The notes beneath the pieces are model-generated. The model was not told the DNA's origin and made no database searches. It was given only the letters and a program-made list of their open reading frames with translations. Both the position numbers and the translations under genes were made by a program. DNA of 9,563 nucleotides from Spirochaetes bacterium RBG_16_67_19. Its GTDB lineage: Bacteria; Spirochaetota; Spirochaetia; SZUA-6; DRHE01. The DNA lies in contig MIBK01000187.1 in assembly GCA_001829505.1 (NCBI GenBank), positions 13,315 through 22,877 of the forward strand, in the 5' to 3' direction. Every line of letters starts with the position of its first letter. The first letter of the stretch is position 1. This document shows positions 1 through 7,945 of this stretch, one piece after another.

Positions 1-131
1 CCCTTGGGGTGCTCGGCGGCGGGGTGGTGCTCCAGGACCTGGGCCTCATTGGGCTCCCGGTCGCTGTTCTTGCCGAAGATCACCGAGCCGTCGGAGGTGA
101 AGGGCGGCAGGGCCACGAAGGTGTCGCACAC
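1..131 (-). CDS. Secernin-family (peptidase C69) dipeptidase, N-terminal part
   Basis: Partial gene: 43 complete codons, with the rest beyond the left edge. A GTG start at 131 is preceded by AAGGAGG at 138-144 with a 6-nt spacer, which fixes the start. The protein begins M-C-D-T-F-V-A-L and continues with [13 protein letters not shown] at about residues 13-25, followed by P-N-E-A-Q. This is the characteristic N-terminus of secernin/C69 proteins, which are N-terminal-nucleophile hydrolases. By family knowledge, Cys2 becomes the catalytic N-terminal cysteine after removal of the initiator residue, and members act as dipeptidases or amidohydrolases. The substrate cannot be told from this fragment. 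The gene lies downstream of the chromate transporter pair on the same strand, but a palindrome and a candidate promoter lie between them, so it is probably a separate unit. Confidence 0.85.
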   Translation of the reverse strand, partial: MCDTFVALPPFTSDGSVIFGKNSDREPNEAQVLEHHPAAEHPK

Positions 132-149
132 GCGCGACCTCCTTGGAGC

Positions 150-178
150 AGTATGGGCGCCGGGGTGGGCGGCGTCAA
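150..178 (-). promoter_or_regulatory. Candidate sigma-70 promoter of the secernin gene
   Basis: On the minus strand, TTGACG (178-173) and CATACT (155-150) are separated by 17 bp. They match the -35 consensus at 5 of 6 positions and the -10 consensus at 4 of 6. A start site about 7 nt downstream would fall near 143-144, at the ribosome binding site itself. The leader would then be unusually short (about 12 nt), which lowers confidence. Confidence 0.35.
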
Positions 179-182
179 GGAA

Positions 183-209
183 GCCTGGCTGCCTAGGCAG
201 CCTACAGGC
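183..209 (-). terminator. Palindrome at the end of the chromate transporter operon
   Basis: Positions 187-202 form a perfect 16-bp palindrome (GGCTGCCTAGGCAGCC). It can be extended by GCCT (183-186) pairing with AGGC (206-209) across a 3-nt bulge. It overlaps the stop codon (202-204) of the second chromate transporter half. As RNA it could fold into a GC-rich stem with a CTAG loop. The downstream minus-strand sequence reads CTTCCTTG and has no real U-tract, so a classical intrinsic terminator is uncertain. It may instead stabilise the 3' end or be a protein site. Confidence 0.35.
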
Positions 210-723
210 GAACCGCGGCGATGATCGCGCCGGCGACCCCCGAGCCCAGGATCAGCAGGAGGGGATCCAGCTTCGTGAACAGGGACAGCGCGCAGCTTCC
301 CGCCGCGATGAGCCAGACGTGCCAGGCGAGCGACGGGGTGATGGACAGGGACACCAGGGTCGCGGCGATCAGGGGGATGGTGGCCACCCGGAAGGCGTCG
401 CTGAGCTTCTTCTGGTCCACGCGCGTGCTGCGGAGCAGGACCAGCACGAGGGCCACGGCCAGCATGGGGAAGGCCACCACCGCCAGGGAAGCCGCCAGCG
501 CGCCGGGGATGCCCGCCACGCGGAAACCGATCATGGTCGCCGCGTTCAGAGCCACCGGGCCGGGGGTCACCTGGGCGATTGCCACCACGTCGGCGAAGGT
601 CTGCGCGGACATCCAGCCCGCGGCGACCACCTCGTGCTGGATGACGCCGACGATGGTCCAACCGCCGCCGAAGGAGATGACCCCGATCTTGAAGAAGACC
701 CAGGCCAGGTTCAGGATTTCCAA
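202..723 (-). CDS. Chromate transporter (ChrA/CHR family), second short-chain half
   Basis: This is a hydrophobic protein of 173 residues carrying one CHR domain (PF02417 type). It shows S-F-G-G-G-W near residues 17-22, G-W at 36-37, the [10 protein letters not shown] core at 48-57 and an N-x-A-T-M-I-G motif at 60-66. Five or six membrane segments are likely. The best start is TTG at 723, which overlaps the end of the preceding gene by 13 nt and lies just before the conserved first helix; a longer version from 843 would add a non-hydrophobic, arginine/proline-rich leader that looks like out-of-frame sequence. Short-chain CHR proteins usually occur as adjacent pairs that together make one transporter, exporting chromate or moving other oxyanions such as sulfate. 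The actual substrate is not shown by sequence. The ribosome binding site is weak, so translational coupling with the first half is likely. Confidence 0.85.
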   Translation of the reverse strand: MEILNLAWVFFKIGVISFGGGWTIVGVIQHEVVAAGWMSAQTFADVVAIAQVTPGPVALNAATMIGFRVAGIPGALAASLAVVAFPMLAVALVLVLLRSTRVDQKKLSDAFRVATIPLIAATLVSLSITPSLAWHVWLIAAGSCALSLFTKLDPLLLILGSGVAGAIIAAVRL

Positions 724-1271
724 GCCAGGGCCCCCAGGCGGACGAGGATGACCGTGGCGATGACGATCGGCAGGGCCCAACTCCTGAACAGCAGCAGCGC
801 CGCGAAGCACAGCAGGGACAAGGCCACTTCGTGGATGCGCCATTTGCGGGCCCGCAGCATGCGGACCAGCAGGGCCGCTACCAGGCCGAGGACCGTTCCG
901 TAGGACCCTTGCAGGAAGCCCTGGACGAGCGGATTGCCGGCCACCGCACCATAGAGCAGGCTGACCAGGATGATGGAGACCACCGGCGGCAGCATGATTC
1001 CCAGGAACGCCGCCGCCGCCCCGGCAAGACCGAGCAGCTGCTGCCCCACGAAAACGGCCGTGGTCAGGGTGGTGGGCCCCGGCACGGCCTGCGCCAGGGC
1101 GAACAGGTCGTAGAAGCCCTGCTCCTCCATCCAGCCGCGGCGGGCCAGGCGCGAAGCCATGATCGGGACGATGGCGTAGCTGCCGCCGATGGTCACCGCG
1201 GAGATGACGAAGAAGGCCCAGAACAGCGAAAAGAAGGTCTTGGCCTTCAGTACAGAACCTCCAGCAGGCAC
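711..1271 (-). CDS. Chromate transporter (ChrA/CHR family), first short-chain half
   Basis: The protein has 186 residues if it starts at GTG 1271. It is a single CHR domain: G-G-S-Y-A-I-V-P at 29-36, R-G-W at 45-47, A-L-A-Q-A-V-P-G-P at 58-66, and about five or six membrane segments. In the family the first motif is usually F-G-G-G; here it reads T-I-G-G-S, while the second half keeps F-G-G-G, so the two halves have diverged. The start is uncertain. GTG 1271 has only AGGGG two bases away. A GGAGG at 1258-1262 sits 7 nt before a CTG at 1250 that overlaps the truA stop as CTGA. Starting there would remove seven residues without touching the domain. The gene overlaps truA upstream and its partner half downstream, so the two halves should be co-translated as one transporter. 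Confidence 0.85.
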   Translation of the reverse strand: MPAGGSVLKAKTFFSLFWAFFVISAVTIGGSYAIVPIMASRLARRGWMEEQGFYDLFALAQAVPGPTTLTTAVFVGQQLLGLAGAAAAFLGIMLPPVVSIILVSLLYGAVAGNPLVQGFLQGSYGTVLGLVAALLVRMLRARKWRIHEVALSLLCFAALLLFRSWALPIVIATVILVRLGALAWKS

Positions 1272-1996
1272 AGCCCCTGGGGCGGGGCCAGGGGGCCGGC
1301 CGCGCTGCGCTCGCCCTTCATTAGTATCGCGGCCATCGCTTCGGCCGGCAGGCGGCCGGCGCCGACCTCCAGCAGGGTCCCGGTGAGGATGCGGGCCATG
1401 TTGTGCAGGAACCCGTCGCCCTCGAAGTGAAGCTCCAGCCAGCCTTCCCGGGCCACCAGCTCCAGGGCGTGCAGGGTGCGCACCGTGGACTTGACCTTGG
1501 ACTTGCTCGTGGTGAAGGAGCGGAAGTCGCGCTCGCCCACCAGCAGGCCGGCGGCCCGGCGCATGGCTTCCAGATCCAGGGGCTCCGGCAGGTGCAGGCA
1601 GTAGCGCCGGCGGAACACCTGGGGGTAGGGGGCGGTCCAGAGGCGGTAGACGTAGCGCTTGCGCCAGGCCCGGTAGCGGGCGTGGAAGCGCGCGTCCACC
1701 TGGTCGGCGGCGGTCACGGCGATGTCCTCGGGCAGGTAGCGGGTGAGGTAGGCCCGCACCTCTTGCAGGCTCAGAGTGGAGGAGGTGAGGAAATTGGCCA
1801 CCTGGGCCTCCGCGTGAACCCCCGCGTCCGTCCGGCAGGCGCCGATCACCTGGATCTTCTCCCCGGTCATCCGGCTCAAGACCTGCTCCAGCTTTCCCTG
1901 GATGGTGCGCGGGCTCTCGGGGTCCTCTTCCTTCTGGCGTTGCCAGCCCAGGTAGCGGCTGCCGTCGTACTGCACCACGAGTTTCAGGTTACGCAT
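1247..1996 (-). CDS. truA: tRNA pseudouridine synthase A
   Basis: The product is 249 residues, normal for TruA. By family knowledge it converts uridines 38-40 of the tRNA anticodon stem to pseudouridine in the cytoplasm. Visible hallmarks are Y-D-G-S-x-Y-x-G-W-Q at 10-19, the catalytic motif R-T-D-A-G-V-H-A at 55-62 with Asp57 as the nucleophilic residue, F-H-A-R-Y at 104-108, and G-D-G-F-L-H-N-M-A-R around 193-202, the equivalent of the family's G-x-G-F-L-x-N-M-V-R block. The ATG at 1996 overlaps the last 8 bases of the upstream toxin gene. The nearest Shine-Dalgarno-like GAGG is about 12 nt away, so truA translation probably depends on ribosomes arriving from the toxin gene. The downstream chromate transporter overlaps its stop. 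TruA is often in housekeeping operons; expression from a toxin-antitoxin leader is unusual. Confidence 0.95.
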   Translation of the reverse strand: MRNLKLVVQYDGSRYLGWQRQKEEDPESPRTIQGKLEQVLSRMTGEKIQVIGACRTDAGVHAEAQVANFLTSSTLSLQEVRAYLTRYLPEDIAVTAADQVDARFHARYRAWRKRYVYRLWTAPYPQVFRRRYCLHLPEPLDLEAMRRAAGLLVGERDFRSFTTSKSKVKSTVRTLHALELVAREGWLELHFEGDGFLHNMARILTGTLLEVGAGRLPAEAMAAILMKGERSAAGPLAPPQGLCLLEVLY

Positions 1997-2333
1997 GTTG
2001 CGGAAGAGCCTCGCGAAGAGCGGCGACGACGCTTCGCCGGTCGGCCGCGGACAAAGAGCCGGTCCTCGAGAGTATGAGGCGGTTGTCCAGGGTGAAGAGC
2101 CTCATTCTGGCCACGCAGGGCTTCTGCAGGCCGGCTTCCCGCCATTTTTCCAGATTGACGTCCAGAATCCATTTGCTGTGGGCGGCGCTGGTGATCATCA
2201 TCAGCAGGCTGGAGCCGTTGCGCAGGTTGAAGGGCCGCGCGGACAGCACCAGGGCCTTGCGTCGTTTGACGCGGGGAATGTCGCTGAAGGGGAACGGAAC
2301 CGCCACTACGTCGAAGCGCTCACAGATCGTCAT
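1989..2333 (-). CDS. MazF/PemK-like endoribonuclease toxin
   Basis: The protein has 114 residues from ATG 2333, a typical MazF/PemK length. It shows the family signature: E-R-F-D-V-V at 5-10 (usually G-D-I/V-x-x-V), P-F-P-F-S-D at 13-18, K-R-R-K-A-L-V-L-S at 23-31, and M-I-T-S at 46-49. In known MazF enzymes the arginine of the R-R-P segment (here Arg25) and the threonine of I-T-S (here Thr48) are needed for mRNA cleavage. Both are present, but the usual proline after R-R is lysine here. Its start lies inside the antitoxin gene (14-nt overlap, shifted frame), the classic antitoxin-first arrangement. Its stop overlaps the truA start by 8 nt. It is inferred to be an active sequence-specific RNase neutralised by the upstream protein; the cut site cannot be predicted. 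Confidence 0.85.
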   Translation of the reverse strand: MTICERFDVVAVPFPFSDIPRVKRRKALVLSARPFNLRNGSSLLMMITSAAHSKWILDVNLEKWREAGLQKPCVARMRLFTLDNRLILSRTGSLSAADRRSVVAALREALPQHA

Positions 2334-2544
2334 CGTCGGGGCCACTCCATTCGGTGAGCGTGCTCTCCACGGCCCTGGCCCAGGCTGCGTCCAGGGGGGT
2401 CGCTTTCCTGATGCGCACCGCTTCTTTTTCCATCTCGTACAGCAGTGAGTCGCCGCTGCCGACTCGCAGCAGCCTGCGCACCGCCGCCGGCAGGGTCGTC
2501 TGGCCCTTGCTGGAGACCGTGCTGGTGAGCGCTTTCTTCCCCAT
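2320..2544 (-). CDS. AbrB/SpoVT-fold antitoxin (MazE/PrlF-like)
   Basis: This 74-residue protein carries an N-terminal swapped-hairpin DNA-binding domain with T-V-S-S-K-G-Q-T-T-L-P at 9-19, then A-V-R-R-L-L-R-V-G-S-G-D at 21-32 and a beta strand at about 42-47. The C-terminal tail (about 51-74) has a tryptophan/acid pattern, T-E-W-S-G-P-D-D-D-D-L, which resembles tails of small PrlF/AbrB-type antitoxins that contact the toxin. The ATG at 2544 follows AGAGG (2552-2556) with a 7-nt spacer. It immediately precedes and overlaps the MazF-like toxin gene. It should bind and inhibit the toxin and repress its own promoter. An 8-bp inverted repeat directly upstream is a natural candidate for its operator. 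Confidence 0.85.
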   Translation of the reverse strand: MGKKALTSTVSSKGQTTLPAAVRRLLRVGSGDSLLYEMEKEAVRIRKATPLDAAWARAVESTLTEWSGPDDDDL

Positions 2545-2577
2545 ATCCTTACCTCTTTACTTCCTTGCTGTAAGGAT
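2545..2577 (-). promoter_or_regulatory. Inverted repeat upstream of the antitoxin: operator and/or RBS-masking stem
   Basis: ATCCTTAC at 2545-2552 and GTAAGGAT at 2570-2577 are perfect inverted 8-mers separated by 17 nt. The proximal arm abuts the antitoxin ATG and includes the last G of its AGAGG ribosome binding site. Either it is the two-half-site operator of the AbrB-type antitoxin, or the transcript folds so that the stem partly covers the ribosome binding site. The two readings are not exclusive. A further AGTAA lies inside the spacer (minus strand). Confidence 0.45.
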
Positions 2578-2602
2578 GGAGGCAATGGGTGCAGATCGTC
2601 AA
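2573..2602 (-). promoter_or_regulatory. Possible promoter of the toxin-antitoxin/truA/chromate operon
   Basis: TTGACG at 2602-2597 (5 of 6 to the -35 consensus) is followed after 18 bp by CATCCT at 2578-2573 (3 of 6). The gap between the kinase stop (2608) and the antitoxin start (2544) is only 63 bp, so a promoter must lie here unless the operon is read through from the kinase. The poor -10 overlaps the distal arm of the inverted repeat, as expected for an autoregulated toxin-antitoxin promoter. Confidence 0.3.
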
Positions 2603-2607
2603 GAGCC

Positions 2608-4691
<2,084 letters not shown>

Positions 4692-4692
<1 letters not shown>

Positions 4693-4728
4693 CCGCCCGC
4701 GAGGCCAAAGTTGACTCTGCCGGGCGGG
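4692..4728. repeat. GC-rich inverted repeat spanning the divergent promoter region
   Basis: CCCGCCCG at 4692-4699 and CGGGCGGG at 4721-4728 are perfect inverted 8-mers, 29 bp centre to centre. The left arm touches the kinase start codon. The right arm lies between the -35 and -10 boxes of the potD promoter. This could be an operator serving both genes, or a stem in the kinase leader RNA hiding its GTG. Low-complexity G/C arms arise by chance fairly easily in such DNA. Confidence 0.35.
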
Positions 4729-4739
4729 GCTTCTATAAT
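4711..4739 (+). promoter_or_regulatory. Strong sigma-70 promoter of the potDABC operon
   Basis: TTGACT at 4711-4716 and TATAAT at 4734-4739 are separated by the ideal 17 bp, matching consensus at 5 of 6 and 6 of 6 positions. Transcription should start near 4745-4747. This gives a leader of about 27 nt containing AGGAGG at 4762-4767, 5 nt before the potD ATG. No other site in the window is as close to consensus except the one before vapB. Confidence 0.85.
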
Positions 4740-4760
4740 GCCAGACGATAGAATATCCAA
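4732..4760 (-). promoter_or_regulatory. Possible divergent promoter of the histidine kinase
   Basis: On the minus strand TTGGAT (4760-4755) and TATAGA (4737-4732) are separated by 17 bp, matching consensus at 3 of 6 and 4 of 6. The -10 shares its TATA core with the potD promoter -10 on the other strand, so the two polymerases would compete. The predicted start near 4725 leaves a leader of about 33 nt before GTG 4692. Confidence 0.3.
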
Positions 4761-4772
4761 CAGGAGGGAAGA

Positions 4773-5891
4773 ATGAAACGATTCGGATTGTGGGCCGCCC
4801 TGGCGGTGGCGCTGGTCTTGAGCCTGGTTCTGGCGGGCTGCAAGCCGGCCGAGCCGGCGGTGATGAGCCTGATGGCCTTCGCCGGCTACGCCGAGGACGC
4901 CTGGGTGAAGCCCTTCGAAGAGGCCAACAAGTGCACGGTGAAGATCAACTACGCCGGCACCGTGGAGGAGATGTTCAACAAGGTCAAGTCGGCGCCCAAC
5001 GAGTACAACATCGTCTCCATCGACCCGGGGCGCATCCCCATGTACAAGAACGCCGGGCTGCTGCAGCCGGTGGACACCAAGAAGCTCTCCAACTACCTGA
5101 AGATGGGGGCCTTCTTCCGCGAGCACCCCTACAACAAGATGCTGGGCGGCGGGGACACCCTGCATGTGCCCATTGTCTGGGGCACCCAGACCATCACGGT
5201 GAACACGGCCAAGGTCCCCAAGGCCAAGCTGGACAAGTACGTGAACTGGGACAAGAAGACCATTTCCTACAACATCTTCACCGCGCCGGAGTTCAAGGGA
5301 CAGACCGCCTTCTTCGACGAGTCCGCCAACCTGACCAACTGCGCGGCCATCGCCCTGGGCATCGAGGACAACTTCAATCTCACGGAAGCCCAGTTCCAGC
5401 AGGTGGCGGAGCTGCTGTACAAGTGGAAGAAGAACGCCCGCACCTTCACCAGCGGCCTGGACTCCGAGTTCAGCGTGCTCACCAGCGAGGACGCCTTCTT
5501 CGTGCTGGGCGGCAACGACGCGCTGCTGAACATCAAGCTGGAGGAGGCCGGGGTGCGGCAGAGCTTCACCCAGTTCGTGCCGGATCCGGGCACGATCTGC
5601 TGGATCGACGGCTGGGTCATCACCGAGCCCACCAAGGGCAAGAGCCTGGAGCTGGCTTACAAGTACATCGACATGATGATCGGCGACCAGGTGCAAAAGC
5701 AGCTAGCCAACCTGATCGGCTACGGGATCGTCAACCCGGCCGGCGGGGAAGGCTTCAGCGAGGTGATCAAGGACAGCACCTACTGGTACCTGGACATCGC
5801 CACCTTCCCCAACAAGCTGGCCATCATGGTCCCGGAGGAGGACCCGGCAAAGCGCGTGGAGCTATGGAACGCGGTGAAGGCCCGGCAGTAG
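4773..5891 (+). CDS. potD: Polyamine-type ABC transporter, substrate-binding lipoprotein
   Basis: The protein has 372 residues. Its N-terminus has two basic residues, a hydrophobic stretch and the lipobox L-A-G-C ending at Cys23, so it is an exported lipoprotein. The rest resembles the PotD/PotF class: V-K-P-F-E-E near 45-50, a V-P-I-V-W-G-T-Q segment at 132-139 and C-W-I-D-G-W-V-I at 276-283. E. coli PotD binds polyamines through aromatic rings and acidic residues, including a Trp-x-Asp pair; Trp277/Asp279 are likely the equivalents. It captures the substrate and delivers it to PotB/PotC. Spermidine or putrescine is the default guess from the gene order, but the exact ligand is not settled because this family also binds other cations and amines. 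ATG 4773 follows AGGAGG. A hairpin after the gene may raise its level relative to potABC. Confidence 0.88.
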   Translation: MKRFGLWAALAVALVLSLVLAGCKPAEPAVMSLMAFAGYAEDAWVKPFEEANKCTVKINYAGTVEEMFNKVKSAPNEYNIVSIDPGRIPMYKNAGLLQPVDTKKLSNYLKMGAFFREHPYNKMLGGGDTLHVPIVWGTQTITVNTAKVPKAKLDKYVNWDKKTISYNIFTAPEFKGQTAFFDESANLTNCAAIALGIEDNFNLTEAQFQQVAELLYKWKKNARTFTSGLDSEFSVLTSEDAFFVLGGNDALLNIKLEEAGVRQSFTQFVPDPGTICWIDGWVITEPTKGKSLELAYKYIDMMIGDQVQKQLANLIGYGIVNPAGGEGFSEVIKDSTYWYLDIATFPNKLAIMVPEEDPAKRVELWNAVKARQ

Positions 5892-5916
5892 AGGGCCAGG
5901 TCGCAAGGCATGAGCG

Positions 5917-5941
5917 GCGGGCGGCCTTTAGGGCAGCCCGC
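5917..5941 (+). promoter_or_regulatory. Intercistronic hairpin between potD and potA
   Basis: GCGGGC (5917-5922) pairs with GCCCGC (5936-5941), then after one G-A mismatch GCC (5924-5926) pairs with GGC (5932-5934), around a five-base loop TTTAG. The 72-nt gap is the only sizeable one in the operon. No U-tract follows, so it is not a full terminator. Such stems after a binding-protein gene commonly protect its mRNA or attenuate transcription into the membrane genes. Confidence 0.5.
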
Positions 5942-5963
5942 TTCATCATCCAGGGGAGGCGAA

Positions 5964-7079
5964 ATGGGCGAGGTGGCGATCGAGCTGCGCGAGGTGCGGA
6001 AGAGCTTCGACGAGGTGGTGGCCGTGCAGCGCTTCGACGTCGGTATCCGCAAAGGGGAGTTCTTCTCCCTGCTGGGCCCCTCCGGCTGCGGCAAGACCAC
6101 CACCCTGCGCCTGATCGCCGGCCTGGAGGAGCCCAGCGAGGGGCAGATCCTGTTGGAGGGCCGGGAGGTGAGCCGCGTGCCCGCCTTCAAGCGCAACGTG
6201 CACACCGTGTTCCAGGACTACGCCCTGTTTCCGCACATGGACGTGCGCCGCAACGTCTGGTTCCCGCTGAAGATGCGCGGGGTAGGCCTGGCGGAGGCCG
6301 GCGAGCGCATCGCCCGGGTGCTGCGCCTGGTGAACATGGAGGGCTTCGAGCGGCGCCTGCCGCAGCAGCTTTCCGGCGGGCAGCGGCAGCGCATCGCCCT
6401 GGCCCGCTCGCTGGTGGACTCCCCGGCGGCGCTGCTGCTGGATGAGCCGCTGGGGGCCCTGGATTTCAAGCTGCGGGTGGCCATGCAGAAGGTGTTGAAG
6501 GACATCCAGCGGGGAGTGGGCATCACCTTCATCTATGTCACCCACGATCAGACCGAGGCGCTGACCATGAGCGACCGCATCGCGGTGATGAAGGGCGGGC
6601 AGGTGCATCAGATCGGCACCCCGGATGAGATCTACAACACCCCGGCCACCGCCTTCGTGGCCTCCTTCATCGGGGACATGAACTTTCTGCGCGGGCGGTT
6701 GAGCGCGGCCTCCGGCGGCTCCGGCACCGTGGAGCTGGAGGGCCAGTCCATCGCCTGCCGGCGCTGCCCGCCGGGCCTCGCCGCGGGTGAAGAGGTGCTG
6801 ATCGGACTGCGCACCGAGCGGGTGCAGTTGAACCCGCTGCGCTCCACGGAAGCCCTGCTGCCGGCGGTGGTGAAGAGGATCGTGTACCGCGGCACCGACT
6901 ACGAGGCCACCTGCTCCTGCGGCGCGCAGGAAATCCGCGCGGTGGTGAGCTCGGTGAGCTGGGACCCGGGGGTGCGGGAGGGCTCGGCGGTGCGCATCGG
7001 CTTCGGCAGCGGGGACGTGTCGCTTTACGCGCGCAGCGAGGAGTCGCAGATCATCCAGTACTCCTCCGTGGCGGTGTAG
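5964..7079 (+). CDS. potA: Polyamine-type ABC transporter, ATP-binding subunit
   Basis: The protein has 371 residues from ATG 5964, which follows AGGGGAGG (5952-5959) with a 4-nt spacer. A longer reading from 5910 would cross the intercistronic hairpin and has no ribosome site. Walker A G-P-S-G-C-G-K-T-T-T is at 38-47, the Q-loop Gln84 in F-Q-D-Y-A-L-F, the signature L-S-G-G-Q at 136-140, Walker B L-L-L-D-E-P at 157-162, the D-loop G-A-L-D at 164-167 and the switch His194. The C-terminal third (about 240-371) is the TOBE-type regulatory domain of PotA/CUT1 ATPases. This domain holds two close cysteine pairs, Cys265/Cys268 and Cys317/Cys319, which I do not recognise as general for PotA. It powers import through PotB/PotC at the inner face of the membrane. 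Confidence 0.93.
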   Translation: MGEVAIELREVRKSFDEVVAVQRFDVGIRKGEFFSLLGPSGCGKTTTLRLIAGLEEPSEGQILLEGREVSRVPAFKRNVHTVFQDYALFPHMDVRRNVWFPLKMRGVGLAEAGERIARVLRLVNMEGFERRLPQQLSGGQRQRIALARSLVDSPAALLLDEPLGALDFKLRVAMQKVLKDIQRGVGITFIYVTHDQTEALTMSDRIAVMKGGQVHQIGTPDEIYNTPATAFVASFIGDMNFLRGRLSAASGGSGTVELEGQSIACRRCPPGLAAGEEVLIGLRTERVQLNPLRSTEALLPAVVKRIVYRGTDYEATCSCGAQEIRAVVSSVSWDPGVREGSAVRIGFGSGDVSLYARSEESQIIQYSSVAV

Positions 7080-7081
7080 CC

Positions 7082-7945
7082 GTGCAGGCCCGCCTCTCCC
7101 CGCCCAGGAGCTTTCTGCGGGGCATCCCCGTCAGCCTCTGGATGCTGGCCCTGGTGATCGGACCGCTGGCCTTCACCTTCCTGATGAGCTTCTACTCCAC
7201 CGACGGCATGCGCATCCTTCCCGGCTTCTCGCTGAAGAACTACGCGCGCTTTTTCACCGACCCCATCTACTCCTCGGTGCTGCTGAAGAGCATGGTGTTG
7301 GCCCTGGTGATCGCCTTGCTGGCCATGCTCACTTCCTACCCGCTGGCCTACCTGGTCTGCTTCCGGATCCGCCGGGGCAAGCAGCTGCTGTTCATGCTCT
7401 CGGTCATCCCCCTGTGGGTGAGCTACCTGGTGCGCATCATCGCCTGGAGGACGATCCTGGGCAACAAGGGGGTGCTCAACTCCTTCCTGCTGGGCATCGG
7501 GGTGATCCGGGAGCCGTTGAGCTTCCTGCTGTACAACCGCTTCGCCATTGCTATCACCCTGACCTACATCTGCATTCCCTTCGTGTTCATCCCGGTGTAC
7601 ACGGCCCTGGAGAAGATCCCCCGCAACATCCTGGAGGCCTCCAACGACCTGGGGGCGGGGGAGCTGCGCACCTTCCTCAACGTGGTCTTCCCGCTCTCCC
7701 TGCCCGGGCTGGTCACGGGGTTCATCTTCGCCTTCATCATCGCCCTGGGCGACTACATCATCCCCCTGCAGCTGGGCGGCACCCAGGGGATCATGTTCGG
7801 CAACCTGATCTGGAGCCAGTTCGGCTTCGCCTTCAACTGGCCGCTGGGCGCGGCCCTGGGCTTCATCCTGTTCGCCATCGCCGTGGCCGTCCTGACCCTC
7901 ACCTCCCGCTTCGGCACCACCGAGGGAGGATTCCTCAGTGAGTAG
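7082..7945 (+). CDS. potB: Polyamine-type ABC transporter, first permease
   Basis: The protein has 287 residues and about six membrane segments, the first at about 15-36. The cytoplasmic EAA loop that docks onto the ATPase begins E-A-S-N-D-L-G-A at 185-192 and ends F-P-L-S-L-P-G at 203-209, the expected spacing. The family PotB/PotH pattern is clear: a short N-terminal cytoplasmic stretch, then an external loop with N-Y-A-R-F-F near 53-58. The GTG start at 7082 is 2 nt after the potA stop with only a weak GGCGG upstream, so translation is probably coupled to potA. Its end overlaps potC by 8 nt. It forms the membrane channel with PotC. Confidence 0.92.
   Translation: MQARLSPPRSFLRGIPVSLWMLALVIGPLAFTFLMSFYSTDGMRILPGFSLKNYARFFTDPIYSSVLLKSMVLALVIALLAMLTSYPLAYLVCFRIRRGKQLLFMLSVIPLWVSYLVRIIAWRTILGNKGVLNSFLLGIGVIREPLSFLLYNRFAIAITLTYICIPFVFIPVYTALEKIPRNILEASNDLGAGELRTFLNVVFPLSLPGLVTGFIFAFIIALGDYIIPLQLGGTQGIMFGNLIWSQFGFAFNWPLGAALGFILFAIAVAVLTLTSRFGTTEGGFLSE

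Noticed and set aside
724..843. An N-terminal extension of the second chromate transporter half
   Set aside because: The 40 extra residues lie within the upstream gene in another frame and are Arg/Pro/Gly-rich. The conserved domain starts just after TTG 723.
5910..5963. An upstream extension of PotA by 18 residues
   Set aside because: It would be translated through the intercistronic hairpin, lacks a Shine-Dalgarno sequence and adds residues unlike PotA, while ATG 5964 has AGGGGAGG at a workable distance.
4790..6445. A 551-codon plus-strand frame across potD and the start of potA
   Set aside because: It is out of frame with two clear transporter genes, has an Arg/Gly/Gln/His-rich low-complexity translation, and its start lies inside potD without a ribosome binding site.
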